A stretch of DNA of 64,000 bases from Suillus spraguei (lineage: Eukaryota > Basidiomycota > Agaricomycetes > Boletales > Suillaceae): positions 1 through 64,000 of the forward strand of contig JABCPU010000187.1 in the NCBI GenBank assembly GCA_016800925.1. The letters run 5' to 3'. The position numbers and the translations under genes were made by a program. Within the stretch, counting starts at the first letter, position 1. Every line of letters starts with the position of its first letter. Positions 10,072 through 21,195 of this stretch are shown here, one piece after another. The notes beneath the pieces are model-generated. The model was not told the origin of the DNA. It ran no database searches and saw only the letters and a program-made list of their open reading frames with translations.

Positions 10072-11265
10072 TCACTTCCATGTGTCGTTGGGCACATAAC
10101 CTACCATCCTGCTCATGAGAGCAGACGTGTGCATATCAGCAGGTGCTTGCACTTTGGGAACATTCTCCAGAGTTCCACTTATGACATGGTTCACGTCAAC
10201 TGAACGTGGTTTTGTCCCATGCAAGTGCACCAGGTTTTCCCTGCTTTTCGTCATCATAATGTCTTCCATTGGAATTGAAGTGGGATTCATGAATGTCGGT
10301 AAAGGCTGCAAAATCGGAGAGCTCAACCCATTGAGAATTTGCCACTTTGTTTCTAACGGCTTTGTCAAACTGGATGATCCATTCATGTGATCATTTGATT
10401 GACCGATCAAACTTGTCATTGATATATTCTGCGTAGGTGGTGAGCTCATCCTCTCTATGGGGAACGCGAATTTGATAGCTCATGATGTTCTGTTCCAAGC
10501 AGCTTGCCATTGCGCTGCTGTGGCAATCTTTTTTGAGACTGTCTCTGATGTTCCTGAGAACTTGATCTCAATGTCTCCAATGGTTTCAGTGCATTTGTCA
10601 ATTGTGCAGGATGAGGAGATGACAGAATGAACTGCATCAAGGTTGACACACTTCCCAGCAATGATTTCAGTCCATCCAGCTTCATGGAACTCTGGAAAAC
10701 ATCTGTGATACATGAGTTGACGTCACACTTCTTTGGGATCTTGTGACCTATTGAGAAGAACTTCATTGGTGCATATGAGGTTGACTGATAGTTGTCCTCC
10801 TTTAGATGTCCTTTCGGCTTGTTCAAGGCACTCCAGGTCAAGTTTGCATCATTTCCGAGTGGATTCTCCCCGCTCGATGCTCTGCTCTCTCTGAACTTGA
10901 TCCTCTCTAAGAGGCGGTGTGATTCTTTCTTCTGAATGGTGTCTTCCATCTGTTTCTTGTCCTCTAACTCTCTCAAGGTCTCTGGTCCATTCTTTGAGCA
11001 TATCAAAGTATGGAGTCGCGATAAAGGACTTGGCTTGGTCTGAAGCTTCATTTGTGGATGATGTGACAATCTTTGAGATAGTGATAAGTGCTTCTTGCTT
11101 TGAGATGGCAGCATGCTTATATTCATCGATGAAATTGAGGCACTTCTCCACCAGCTCTTGTTGGGATGTAGTCTGGCCTCTAGGGTTGGTTTCAAATGAA
11201 GTCCCTGGTCTTCCGGGTCCTGTAAGAGACGCTGTGTTGGAGGAGTCATGTTGTGAGATTGACAT
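10072..11265 (-). pseudogene. DIRS-like Gag with cysteine-rich C-terminus, broken
   Basis: The start is taken at the ATG at 11265 (MSISQHDSSN...). The frame is open to about 10849 and then continues in other frames with recognisable stretches (FPEFHEAGWTEIIAGKCVNL, AAQWQAAWNRT) and ends in a cysteine/histidine cluster (CHKWNSGEC, then YAHVC near 10130), a CCCH-like finger usual in the Gag of basidiomycete DIRS-like elements. Several stops are TGA in a context that suggests former CGA arginine codons, for example in the finger between a cysteine and YAHVC. No intact product is possible. Family assignment rests on remembered similarity and gene order. Confidence 0.7.
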
Positions 11266-11290
11266 GAAGGTACTGTACAGCTACACACTT

Positions 11291-12430
11291 AAGTTTGTCA
11301 CACCATCACAGGGCGAGCGAACCGAACCTATTTTGTGTGACAGTCACACACATATTGAGGTCATCGAACTTAAGTTGTGACATGCGGTAAAAACACAAAA
11401 ACATGCAGTAAAAACATGAAAAAAGTCCTAGTGCTGCCAAAAGTCCCTATATTGAGTATTCGCAACGCATCTGCACTTGCTGCGACCCTCAATATCAACC
11501 TCTCTCGAACTGTCAGTGGTCACAGCTGCAAATTGAGGCTCTGTATCATCTGGTGCTTGTTCATAGCTCTCTGCCTCATTGTCCGCCAGCAGATTACCCA
11601 ATCCATCAGTGCTGTAGCCATCAGGGATTGATAAGTCACCTAGCGCAATGTGCTGCAGAACAGCATTGTCATATACCATACTTCTGATCCCAGATCCAAC
11701 CATATCCAATCAGATCCAATCAATTCTATTTCCGTCCGGTCCACAGATCCTGTCTGGATCACTCATCCGAATGTGCTCGCTTCTTGCACTCTATCTCCCT
11801 TGTGTATAACTGCGTCTATCTCCTTTCATCACTCATCCTGTTTCTGGTACTCTGGCTGTGTATAATTCCTTCCTGTATCACTGATCCATTACCTGTGTTT
11901 CATTTCCAATTCGTGCTTACTGATCCGCTGCACATTAACTAATAGACTTCCATTACACTTCGTACATAGCCCTCGGTCCCAGACTTGTTGATTATCCGTC
12001 TTAGATAGTTACCATATATAAACCACTTGTAGATCTCCGTAGAACCTTAGTTTGAATATCATCTTAGATTCTGCTCATTCTGCTTCCTCTGGACTTGAGT
12101 CACTTTCCACTCAAAGTCATCTTCCGAGACTTGGGATTGATTCCTATAGTCTATATCTCCAACTCTATCTTCAGATAGTCTACCTCTGTCAGTTTCTAGT
12201 TAGGAATCCGTTCCGAAGCTAGCCTTAATCCTCTTTCCATCCCTACGCTCTGGATAACCTTCGGACGTACCATATCCGATATCTTCGGACGTCCGGATCT
12301 GCCACGCAACTCCTTCCAGATCTTCAGACATATATCTCCTCTCTGAAATAAGGGGCATTACTCAGACAAGGGGCACAGTGCACGAACTGAGGCCAAAGCC
12401 CTTCAGATCTTTCACCCCTTGAGTATGGTC
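11291..12430. other. Unassigned sequence, pyrimidine-rich, possibly transposon remnant
   Basis: 11300-11380 contains two ACTTAAGTTTGTCACA-like units near the DIRS start and may belong to its terminal repeat. 11690-12350 is C/T-rich and has a TATATAAACC box near 12016, so it might be an old LTR of another family, but I found no matching partner or duplication. No protein gene is recognisable. Confidence 0.4.
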
Positions 12431-13360
12431 TTAACAGGCATCCACAGCAACATCACTAGCATCAAGCTCAACATCTGCAGCATGTGCAAAGGGTGGCTCA
12501 GCTTTCTCGTCAGCTTGAGTAGTTTCAACCCTATATTGAGCTGTCTTGACACGGTCCCAAGTTATAGTGTCATTTTTCTGCACATCATGCAGTGCATGAA
12601 GAGCTTCGCGGCTGGTCATGCTCTCAAAGGAGAGATTGAATGCGGTTCCCGCCTTGCACTGAAAAAATGCCTGGTGTTTCAATGTCAGTAACTTGAAGCA
12701 AAATGATGTGAATGACGTACTTGTTTAACCATGTCAGGCTTGTTAATAGCACGATAACCATCAATAAACAAAAGGGTCCCGCTTGTTATGACATTTGGGC
12801 ACGCGAAGTATCCTAGAATGACAAGCTCGGAGTCTGCTCTTATTGCATCAGGAAATTCACACATTCCTTGACGTGCTTAATCAGCTTAACTCACTTATCT
12901 CAAAACTTGTTTGCTCTCTCTCACATCATTCACCTGGCATATCTTATATTTTTTGAGTGCGAAATATAATAAAACATGTATATTAATATATCTCAACATT
13001 TTTTTTCTGAATTCACTCACATTGAAATTTTGGACAAGTAGATTCAATTTCACCAAGGCAGTTAAGTGTAAATAAGTCTGCATAAGGGCACGTCAAGGAA
13101 TGTGTGAATTTCCTGATGTGGTCACTAAGCTGCAATGACAAGCGTCCATCACCTTCCCCAACAATCTTATGTCTGATTCTAGTTATTCTCAAAGTTCTAC
13201 TCTTCATGAAGAGGAGCAGCGAGGAATACTTCACAGTGCTTTCCTCATGCTGGATACTGGTTTAATATGCTTCCCACCCATTCCTTCAACCATGTCGTCA
13301 GAGACATGCCACTGCAGTAGATCTTGCCTCATCCTTTTTGTGTTCTGGTTCTGAGTCAGC
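12431..13360 (-). pseudogene. Fragments of an unrecognised gene, split by MITE copy 2
   Basis: Minus-strand pieces look coding: about 13340-13119 (HVSDDMVEGMGGKHIKPV, broken by stops), 12845-12727 (DSELVILGYFACPN, TSGTLLFIDGYRAINKPD, followed by a GTACGT donor) and 12682-12431 (SFESMTSREALHALHDVQ and on to a TAA). The MITE at 12846-13118 sits between the first two pieces. I do not recognise the protein; it may be an old transposon gene or a host gene relic. Confidence 0.4.
12846..13118. mobile_element. 273-bp MITE, copy 2, TSD TG
   Basis: Same length and ends as copy 1; the two ends pair perfectly over about 31 bases. It is flanked by TG on both sides (12844-12845 and 13119-13120). Insertion splits the unrecognised pseudogene around 12431-13360. 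Confidence 0.92.
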
Positions 13361-14039
13361 AATTTCAACAATGTTGGATTATCAGGGGTCGAGGTACAAG
13401 CTCAACACTTATCAGGAATCATCAGGAATGATGGCACAATTTTACTGAGCATCGGCAGCATAGTTTCACCATGGGCGGTCATATATAAGTAGGTATTTTA
13501 CGGTACAAGTATGCTATACATTTATTCAGCGGGTTCACTGTAAAACCTGTGTTAGTATTACTTTGCAGAATGTGTCTGAGACCCATGTGCAACTCAACAG
13601 ATAATGCAAAGTGCAAATGGAACTGACCTTAACATGGTGATCTTATATTAAAATTGGCATATCGCAGGATTGACCACATTCGGGTAATAGGATCCAAGTG
13701 CAACAGGAGGAAGGATGTTAGACCCCAGTTGTGAGTAGAAGTATGTATCTAATCTTCAATGCTTTTTGTCCAGCATTCTATGATTTTGGTGTTCGATGCC
13801 TGCAGCCAACGTATTACACCATTCAGATTGAGAATGTGTGATTTAATATCCGTATCAGACACAGGATGTAAGGCGAACGCTGGTAGGAACAATGAGCAGG
13901 CAGAAATTAGAACTAGTGCTAGTGCTATAAGAATCATCAATCAATCATTTCATGCTAGTATAGGAATAGTCAATATTCCTTCAAGGAATCGCGTCATCAT
14001 TATAGGAAGTGTATCTAGGTAAAATACTCTACGCTGATT
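13361..14039. other. Intergenic; 3' flank of copy 2, duplicated from 3' flank of copy 1
   Basis: 13700-14039 aligns by eye with 4810-5132, including CAGACACAGGATGTAA and AATCAATCATTT stretches. 13361-13700 shows no gene. Confidence 0.55.
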
Positions 14040-15641
14040 TCACACGACAAGCCTGTTGGTTCGGGGCGACATGGCCATCGAGACCAATAGTGTGTCATTC
14101 CAGGCGTTGCCGCTGTAGGAAGGTACTTGAGACAGCACATAGCTCGTAGAGAAGGAACCAGCCGCCCAGCCAACGTAGCCGAGGATAACTATACATAATA
14201 CATGTTAACTTGTGTCAGGGCATGGTAATGGGTGGAAAACGTACCATCATATTGTTTAGCCTGGTAGGCAATCTGCTCCGATATGTAGCTAACACAAGAT
14301 TCTACATTCCCACCACCAGTCTCCGTGTTGAGAGCCAGACGACCTTTTGCACGGAGCCAGGTGGACAGAGGTTCCCATGTGTCCTCAATGCCGTTGGTCA
14401 CGCACTCAGTGTTGGTGCCACTAAGAGATATTAGCGAAGGCATGGGCAAGAAAATGATTGTACTAACGAGCCATCATAATCGAGATACCTATGGACGTCC
14501 ATAATGAGGTTGGTGACTGTGCCGTCAAGGTTCCGCACCGAAGCAAGGGCATCAGCGGAACCACTGGAAACGAAAGTCTTTGCAGAGGTATAGTCGGTCC
14601 CGGGGAGGAGAATCATCTGGATGGTAGCGCCAGTTTTACTGAACGTCGAATATATTTAATTAAGATACCCCCAGAAACAGTCGAACATACTGACCGAATG
14701 GCCGTAACTGCACCCTAGTTCCCAAGAAATATCAGTATCACCTGAAGCTTGTGGACAAGGACCACGTACCTGAACTATAATCGTGAAACCATATTGTCAG
14801 AAGTGAAAACAAAAAAACATCTATCAAAAAAAATCATACCTGTCTTTGCCCAAGTGCTGATACTCTACGTTCACGTAAGTATAGTCTGTTGTGTAACTCT
14901 GCTGGCGACTCACCGGGATATCATGAGGTTCGTTCATACTAATTGTCAATAAGTCAGCAATTCCGACTTACAGCGGCTATCACATACATTCCAAAGACGA
15001 CTTTCGTCTCGTTCTTCCAGTGCTTGGCAATGTTGGACCAGAGCTCAGCGAAGATTTCGTTGCTTGGACCGCCTTGACCAATGATCTATTATCGGATTGA
15101 GCATCGTTGACAATTACAGAAGCACGGTCACTGACCTGCCCATTGAACCTGGCGTAATTGTGGATATCAATCACACAGTGAGCGCCAGTGCTCAGACAGT
15201 CGGACACCAGCATGTTATATTTGGCAAATTGTGTCTCATCCAAGACGCCAGTCATCTTGTCGTTGGTGAGGTACTGCCAGCCAACGGGGAGACGGAACAA
15301 ATTGTAACCGTCATTCTTGAAAAAATGTTGCATCTGGCCCAAGCCATCAATACCTAGTGGGTACGTTACAGTAGTGAGAGGATTTTCAAAGATAAACCAT
15401 ACCGGATAGTTGGTGGACGGGAGGAACAGCGCCTGAAGCAACGCAAGTGCCATCTGTACCACAACCGAAGTCTGTGGAACAGAAGTTTAGACGTGACAAG
15501 TAAGGTAGCTGCATAGCACTCACCAAAACCTGCAATATTTACACCCGCGAACTCGAGAATCCCATTTGCCCGAACATTAACAAGGAGCGTGGTGATGCTG
15601 AGAGCAGCAGCGACAAAGGAATACGAAAACTTGATGGCCAT
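14040..15641 (-). CDS. Secreted endo-beta-1,4-glucanase, GH5 subfamily 5 (copy 2)
   Basis: This is a close paralogue of the gene at 5133-6737 with the same exon plan, including the 25-, 25-, 5- and 20-nt exons. Frames join without a stop when the CACAG acceptor is used for exon 2. The TAG acceptor still present in copy 1 has become TAA here (GTCTAAACTTC), so only the acceptor 15 bases further remains; it gives AGFG-DFGCGTDGTC, close to the fungal Cel5A consensus. The start is the ATG at 15641, not the in-frame TTG nine bases before it. A signal peptide, the acid/base Glu in MNEPHD and the nucleophile Glu in NTETGGGN are present, and no CBM1. By eye it is more similar to copy 1 than to copy 3, including both flanks. 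Confidence 0.92.
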
Positions 15642-15692
15642 TTCACGCAAAAAGAACGGGGATATGATGAGTGATTCATCCCATGATATGTC

Positions 15693-15702
15693 TGTCTTAT
15701 GT
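15693..15702 (-). promoter_or_regulatory. Conserved TATA-like ACATAAGACA upstream of copy 2
   Basis: Same decamer and same distance (52-61 bases) from the start codon as in copy 1. Role inferred from conservation. Confidence 0.45.
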
Positions 15703-15974
15703 AGGGTCTAAAACGTTAATTATTCTGTATAAAATGCTTCCCAGGAACAGACGCGCATTATGCGTTCTGAGTTGTGGCCGAAGTTCGCGTGAGTTCTGCA
15801 TGAAACTAATGAGCTGAACCGGAGATGAGAAGAGTCAAATTTCTAAATCACGAAAATATGCTGACCCCATGGTAATGAGAATACTCATTTCTAAATCATG
15901 ACGACTGTCTGCAGTGTAAGAGAAAGAACAGATATTTACCAGCGGTCCCCAAGACTACCGCGATGAGAGACGAA

Positions 15975-15994
15975 CGCGATCACGTGAATATCAT
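15975..15994. promoter_or_regulatory. Conserved element with palindromic TCACGTGA, copy 2 promoter
   Basis: The 20-mer CGCGATCACGTGAATATCAT lies about 334 bases upstream of the copy 2 start and is repeated identically about 314 bases upstream of copy 3 (19494-19513). Its core CACGTG is a classic bHLH E-box. Copy 1 lacks it because the duplicated flank ends at about 7012. Function is inferred. Confidence 0.45.
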
Positions 15995-17561
15995 ATAAGT
16001 TTATAGGTTTCCGAGTTAGGCACTTTAAAACACAAATTGAAGAATGCCTAGCCACCCCGGCCCACCCGTCGTGACCAATCGAGTTAACACTGAAGGGCCT
16101 ATATGTATGTGTTCTGCGTTGACAAGACGAAACTCCTGTTGCCTATCGCCGGAGAAGAGAATATTAGTATAAAATTTTGGTCGTTGCAGGGTCGAATGTG
16201 TCTCGTTGTCTTTGCGTCGCTTCGTTAGCTATGTAGTCCCGCGGGGTTGGGTCTGTTTAAGTTTCCTAAGAGATCGCGTCTCAACTCCAGCATGGGGCTC
16301 CGAATCCGATCAAGTTGGATTCCCCCGATATGGCGCACGGCACTGATGTACCATATGAATGGATTGGAAAATTCTGTGTGATGGCGGTGAAGTTGCACCT
16401 AATTTTGACCGGCGTGCAGTTCGGATCCAAGTTAAATATCACCACAGAGCGACGTGACTAAACTGAGTAAGCGATATCGGTACTTTCGGTGGGCGGTCGG
16501 CTGTGGTCGGTCTACTATAGTGATATACCAGATCGATCATCCACGATGATACCGCTGTCTGTCGATATTGCGGTCTTTATGAAGATGTTTTCTCTGGTCA
16601 AGATTAAAGTTACCGATACTGTCATGACTCATGGACGCTCCTATGGAAACAATAATTGAGTGAGGAATGTGTCTCAGTGTAGACTCGGAGGCGCAACTAG
16701 TGGGGGGCAAAACTGAATTTTGACCTGTTGTCGACACAGCTTCACAAGCTTCCAAGTCGCCCTCCGGACCTCTTGTACTGCTACTAGTCGTGCCACGTTT
16801 TGCCATGAACCCCTACGAATTCATCGGTAATTGCCAAACTGACAAACCTGGCACGGCGCAATGGCGCAACAGTATAGCCAACAACACTAGGCGCAACTTG
16901 CCCTGAAGTTGAAATTATCAAGTGTCTGTTTCGCGCTCGAAAATGGAGGACTGAATTCGAGAAAGAGAAATGAGATGAGAAGTTGAAGGACTCGATACAA
17001 TGGTCCCAAGTTAGTGCACTGCTGGCGGGTAAGGCCCGCACGAGCACGAAGATCCGATTCTGTCAGACCACCCCGCACGCGTAGCCCGATCAGTGCAGAT
17101 CCCGCGTACGAGTTGGCGAGTAAGTGCTAGCTATTGAGGCTTGCTGCATTCATCTACCAAAGAATCTAGCCTACCTGAACTAAGGTGTGGTACAAGCCAA
17201 TGACATAACGGTTCGGGAGTTCAGAAGGTCCTCGAGACTTTGCGGCGTAAGTAATAACAAAACAGTGCATCAAGAAACCTTCAGAACACTTAATCAGCAC
17301 CCCGTTGTTTCGCTGTTCGTCGGATACTTAGGTGCAGTGGTCGTATTTACCAAACTTACTTATGATCAAATCAGGAATCTGACATCGGTTGATATCACAA
17401 TGCGGATTGCAGGATGTAAGGAAGTAAGTACAAGTAAGAGCAATGATCATGCAGAACTGTTATAAGAATCATGAATCACGCTGGAAGGAAGATAGTAAAT
17501 GTTCCTTGAATCAGGTCATTATTACAGAAAGTATGTCTAGGTAAAATGTTCTGCTCCAATC
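15995..17561. other. Intergenic between copies 2 and 3
   Basis: Several chance frames exist here; the best, 16537-16806 on the minus strand (89 residues, Ser/Thr-rich), has no recognisable domain and I do not call it a gene. From about 17390 to 17561 the sequence shares scattered similarity with the 3' flanks of copies 1 and 2 (GGATGTAAGG, GAATCATGAATCA), so it is the 3' flank of copy 3. Confidence 0.45.
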
Positions 17562-19180
17562 TCATAGAACGGATGCAACGAGCATGTTGGTCATGGGAGA
17601 CATGGCCATCGAGACCAATAGTGTGTCATTCCAGCCGGTGCCATTGTAGACGGGCACCTCAGACAAAACATAGTCTGTAGCAAAGGAACCAGCCGCCCAG
17701 CCAAGGTAGCCAAGAATGACTACAAAGTATACGAGTCGACTTATGCCAGGGTATGATAATGGCTGAAGACGTACCATCGGATTGGGCAGCCTGGTAGGCA
17801 ATCTGCTGCGATATGTAGCCAACACAAGAGTCTACATCCCCACCACCAGTCTCCGTATTGAGGGCCTGACGACCGTTTGCGCGGAGCCAGGTGGACAGAG
17901 GGTACCATGAGTCCTCAATATTGTTGGTTACGCAAGGAGCGTGGGTGCCACTAAGTGGTATTAGCGTAGGCTTTGGCAAGGAAACGATTGTACTAACGAG
18001 TTATCATAGTCGAGGTACTTGTGGACGTCCATGATGAGGTTGGTGAATGTGCCGTCGGGATTTCGTATCATGCCAAGGGCCTCAGCAGAGCCACTGGAAA
18101 CGAATGTTTCCGCAGAGGTATAGTTGTTTCCAGGGAGGAGGATCATCTGGGAGGTAGCGCCAGCTTCCCTGAATAACGAAGACCGGATTTTTCAATCAGG
18201 AAACTATGCAGAGATAGTCGAAGATACTAACCGAATGGCTGTAACTGCATACTGATTCCCCGGAAATCTTGGAATCATCTGAGACCTGTGAACAAGGAAC
18301 ACTTACCTGAACTATAATTGTGAAACCATACTGTCAGAGAGGAAAATAGAAAACATTCATCAAGAGATATCATACCGGACTCTGCCCAAGTGGTGATATT
18401 CTAGGTTCAGTGATGTCAGCACAGCTTCTTAAAGAATTTTTCGAGACTCACAGGAATATCATGAGGTTCGTTCATACTTATTATCAATAAGTCAGTGGTC
18501 CGTAGATGCAGTGACGATCACATACACCCCAAAGATGACATTCGTCTCGTTCTGCCAGTACGAAGCAATATTGTACCAGAGCTCAGCGAATATTTCATTA
18601 CTGGGACCACCTTGACCGATAATCTATAATCGAATTGAGCATCATTGACAAATACAGAAGCACGGTCACTGACCTCCCCATCGTACCTGGCATAATTGTG
18701 AATATCGATCTCGCAATGAGCGCCAGTGCTCAGGCAGTCGGATACCAGCATATTGTAGTTGGAAAATTGTGTTTCGTTCAAGACACTTGTCGACTGGTTA
18801 TACGTGAGGTACTGCCAGCCAACTGGGAGGCGGAACACATTGTAGCCATCATCGTTGAAAAAATGTTGCATTTGACCCAAACCATCAACACCTATTGGGT
18901 ATATATATCAGAGTAAATGAGGTTTCTCCAAAGTAAACCCTACCGGACAGTTGGTAGACAGGGGGGACAACCTCTGAAATAACACAAGTGCCATCCGTAC
19001 CACAACCAAAGTCTGTGGAACAGGAGTCTGGACATGACAAGTAACGGTACAAGTATGGTACTCACCAAAACCTGCAATATTCACACCTGCAAACTGGAGC
19101 GGCGCAAATGTCTGAGCGTTGACAGCGACCGTCACGGTACTAACCGTAACAACAAAGGAATACAGAAAAGCGATGGCCAT
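17562..19180 (-). CDS. Secreted endo-beta-1,4-glucanase, GH5 subfamily 5 (copy 3)
   Basis: This is the third paralogue, with the same 11-exon structure, the more diverged of the three. The start is ATG at 19180 with a signal peptide (MAIAFLYSFVVTVSTVTVAV...), followed by FAGVNIAGF, DFGCGTDGTC, GLGQMQHFF, FRLPVGWQYL, the acid/base Glu in MNEPHD and the nucleophile Glu in NTETGGGD (Asp in place of the Asn of copies 1 and 2). The C-terminus is slightly longer (...MLVASVL). The 5-nt exon TTCAG is again flanked by AG and GTAAGT. All joints keep the frame. It is divergently arranged with CIA1; the 523 bases between their starts must hold both promoters. Confidence 0.92.
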
Positions 19181-19232
19181 TTCGCGAGAGAAAAGCATGA
19201 ATCTGCTCGGTGTTTCATCAAACAAAATAGTT

Positions 19233-19242
19233 GTCTTATGTA
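19233..19242 (-). promoter_or_regulatory. Conserved TATA-like ACATAAGACA upstream of copy 3
   Basis: Third occurrence of the decamer at 53-62 bases before the start codon, in a flank that is otherwise clearly diverged from copies 1 and 2. This is the best evidence that the motif is functional. Confidence 0.45.
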
Positions 19243-19493
19243 TCAGTTAGAATGATAAAAATATGCTGTGTAAAATGTTTCGTCAGGAACACTAGCAGAC
19301 ACGCTGCGGCGGCATGATGCGTTCTCAGTGGTACCCGAAGCTTGCGCGAATTTTGCATGCAAGTACTGATATAACGCCAAGGTGAGCAGCCTCGTCTATG
19401 AATCATGGTGACAGTAGTCCACTACGCAGAAGAAAGAATATTGGCCTGCGTTACTCCAAAGTCCAGAGTGCAAACTCTTGAAGTACCGGTCGA

Positions 19494-19513
19494 CGCGATC
19501 ACGTGAATATCAT
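19494..19513. promoter_or_regulatory. Conserved element with palindromic TCACGTGA, copy 3 / CIA1 spacer
   Basis: Identical to the 20-mer at 15975-15994. It lies in the spacer shared with CIA1 (190 bases upstream of the CIA1 start), so it could serve either gene. Confidence 0.4.
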
Positions 19514-19703
19514 GCGAGCGGCAAAACGTCGCTTCATTGTCGGGAGCTGGTCTGTGGTGATTATGTAGATGGATCAAAGTTTTGGGCCGGTGCCAGGTTA
19601 TCCAGGCTGGATGGTACTAAGTGAACACACGGTCAAGTAAATAACCGCTTATGTAAGCTAAAGACATGGGTTTGTGGATGTGTCAGCAAGATCAATTGAC
19701 CAG

Positions 19704-20984
19704 ATGGACGTCGACGTACCCTGCAAGCTTGAACTCATTTCCGACCTTCCAGGTAGCCTCAATATAGAACAGCGATATTCATCTTACTGACCGATGTTTC
19801 ACCGCAGGGCACGATGAACGTGCTTGGCAGGTCGCATGGAATCCCACCAAACCCCTGCTAGCGTCATGTTCAGCGGATAAATCTGTGCGAACATATAGCT
19901 ATCGACCATCCGACCACGGAAGCAAATCGCTGACCTTTTCACACGTGAGCACTATTCCAACGGGGCATACGAAAACCGTACGCAGCATTGCATGGGCACC
20001 ATCAGGCAAGACGCTCGCCACCGGATCATTTGATTCGAATGTCGGTATATGGGAACGAGAGGATATTTCGGACTCCGAGGATGCTGGGGAATCTGCGGGG
20101 GATTGGGAGTGTGTGACTTTGCTAGAAGGTCATGAAACGGAGTGCAAGAGTGTTGGGTATTCGAGCTCTGGAACGCTACTAGCAAGTTGTAGCAGAGATA
20201 AAACGGTGTGGATATGGGAAGGTGAGTATCTATTTTTTTCACCTTACTGCATTGCTGAAAGATTCAATATGATCAGTTAAACCCGATGCAGATTTTGAGT
20301 GTATGGGTGTACTCATGGAGCATAGTCAAGACGTGAAATGCGTTGCATGGCACCCTTCCGAAGAGGTCAAATGCCCGCCGTGGGAATGATGTGCATCACT
20401 GACAGGTGTTCAGGACAGATACTTGCATCCGCTTCGTACGACGATACCATTAAGCTCTACGTAGATGACCCTTCAGAAGACTGGTTTTGTTTTTCGACCC
20501 TCTCTGGTCACAAGTCGACCGTCTGGTCCCTTTCTTGGTCGCCACAAGGGAGTTACCTCGCCTCGTCATCTGATGACCTTACGATCAGAATATGGAAGAG
20601 AGTAGAGGAATATAAGTGGAAATCTGTATTGGAGTTAAGAGGACATGAAAGGAGTATTTACTCGATCAGCTGGGGAGTTGGGAAGGGCGTGAGTGAGAAT
20701 CTTGGATGGCTCGCGACTACTGGTGGTGATGGTCAAATCAATGTCTGGGAAATAACTGTATGTTTCATGCTCTTTCATGGTGCATCAAGATTGACAAGCC
20801 CTCTCAGGAAACGCAGGACACCAAGGATCCTCTAAGTGCCAAACTACTTGCAAGAGTATCTGGAGCTCACGATGTCAACGACGTCAATTCCGTCTCGTGG
20901 TGTCCTCGCCCAGAACATCCAGACTTGTTGGCCACTGCTGGCGATGATGGCTCAGTCAAAGTATGGAGGGTAGTGCCGTCTTAG
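19704..20984 (+). CDS. CIA1: Cytosolic iron-sulfur assembly WD40 protein Cia1
   Basis: Cia1 (CIAO1) is the WD40 scaffold of the CIA targeting complex that transfers Fe-S clusters to cytosolic and nuclear apoproteins. Five exons join in frame: 19704-19752, 19808-20221, 20292-20365, 20419-20757 and 20808-20984, giving 350 residues. A run of WD40 repeats fills the protein: GHDERAWQVAWNP...ASCSADKSVRTY, GHTKTVRSIAWAPSGKTLATGSFD, GHETECKSVGYSSSGTLLAS, EHSQDVKCVAWHP, GHKSTVWSLSWSPQGSYLAS, GHERSIYSISW and the last ending DDGSVKVWRV. The length fits the family. The last intron is 50 nt if CTCTCAG is used; an earlier AG would make it only 32 nt. The fragment order and motifs make this call firm. Confidence 0.93.
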
Positions 20985-21195
20985 ATTAAATATGTACAGT
21001 ATCCTATTCATGCAATAAAGTTGGATCTATGTACCTATATTACGTGTTGGCCGGGGCACGGACTTTGCACGGACTACATAATTTACGTATACATCGATCT
21101 TGCTTCATAATGACTCGGTAGGACTCAGTTGTGTCTACAGTGCTACAGTGTAGATTTCTTTCAGCACATTTATCTTTTCATATCACCCTTCTACC

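Larger units (their letters stand above)
7201..11290 (-). mobile_element. Dead DIRS-like tyrosine-recombinase retrotransposon
   Basis: Read on the minus strand the order is gag with a zinc-finger tail, reverse transcriptase, RNase H and tyrosine recombinase. This is the DIRS-order gene content, with a tyrosine recombinase in place of an integrase. No LTRs flank it. I could not identify the terminal or split repeats typical of DIRS elements with confidence. All enzymatic domains are damaged (see the separate entries), and a 273-bp MITE sits in the recombinase. The element lies between endoglucanase copies 1 and 2. Confidence 0.85.

Noticed and set aside
10455..11288. 277-codon minus-strand ORF
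   Set aside because: The protein-like signal of the DIRS Gag is in the frame starting at 11265 and in later frames; this long frame is a shadow.
15642..15650. Start of cellulase copy 2 nine bases upstream
   Set aside because: The codon there is TTG; the ATG at 15641 aligns with the starts of copies 1 and 3.
16537..16806. Small Ser/Thr-rich ORF between cellulase copies 2 and 3
   Set aside because: No recognisable domain or splice support; insufficient to call a gene.
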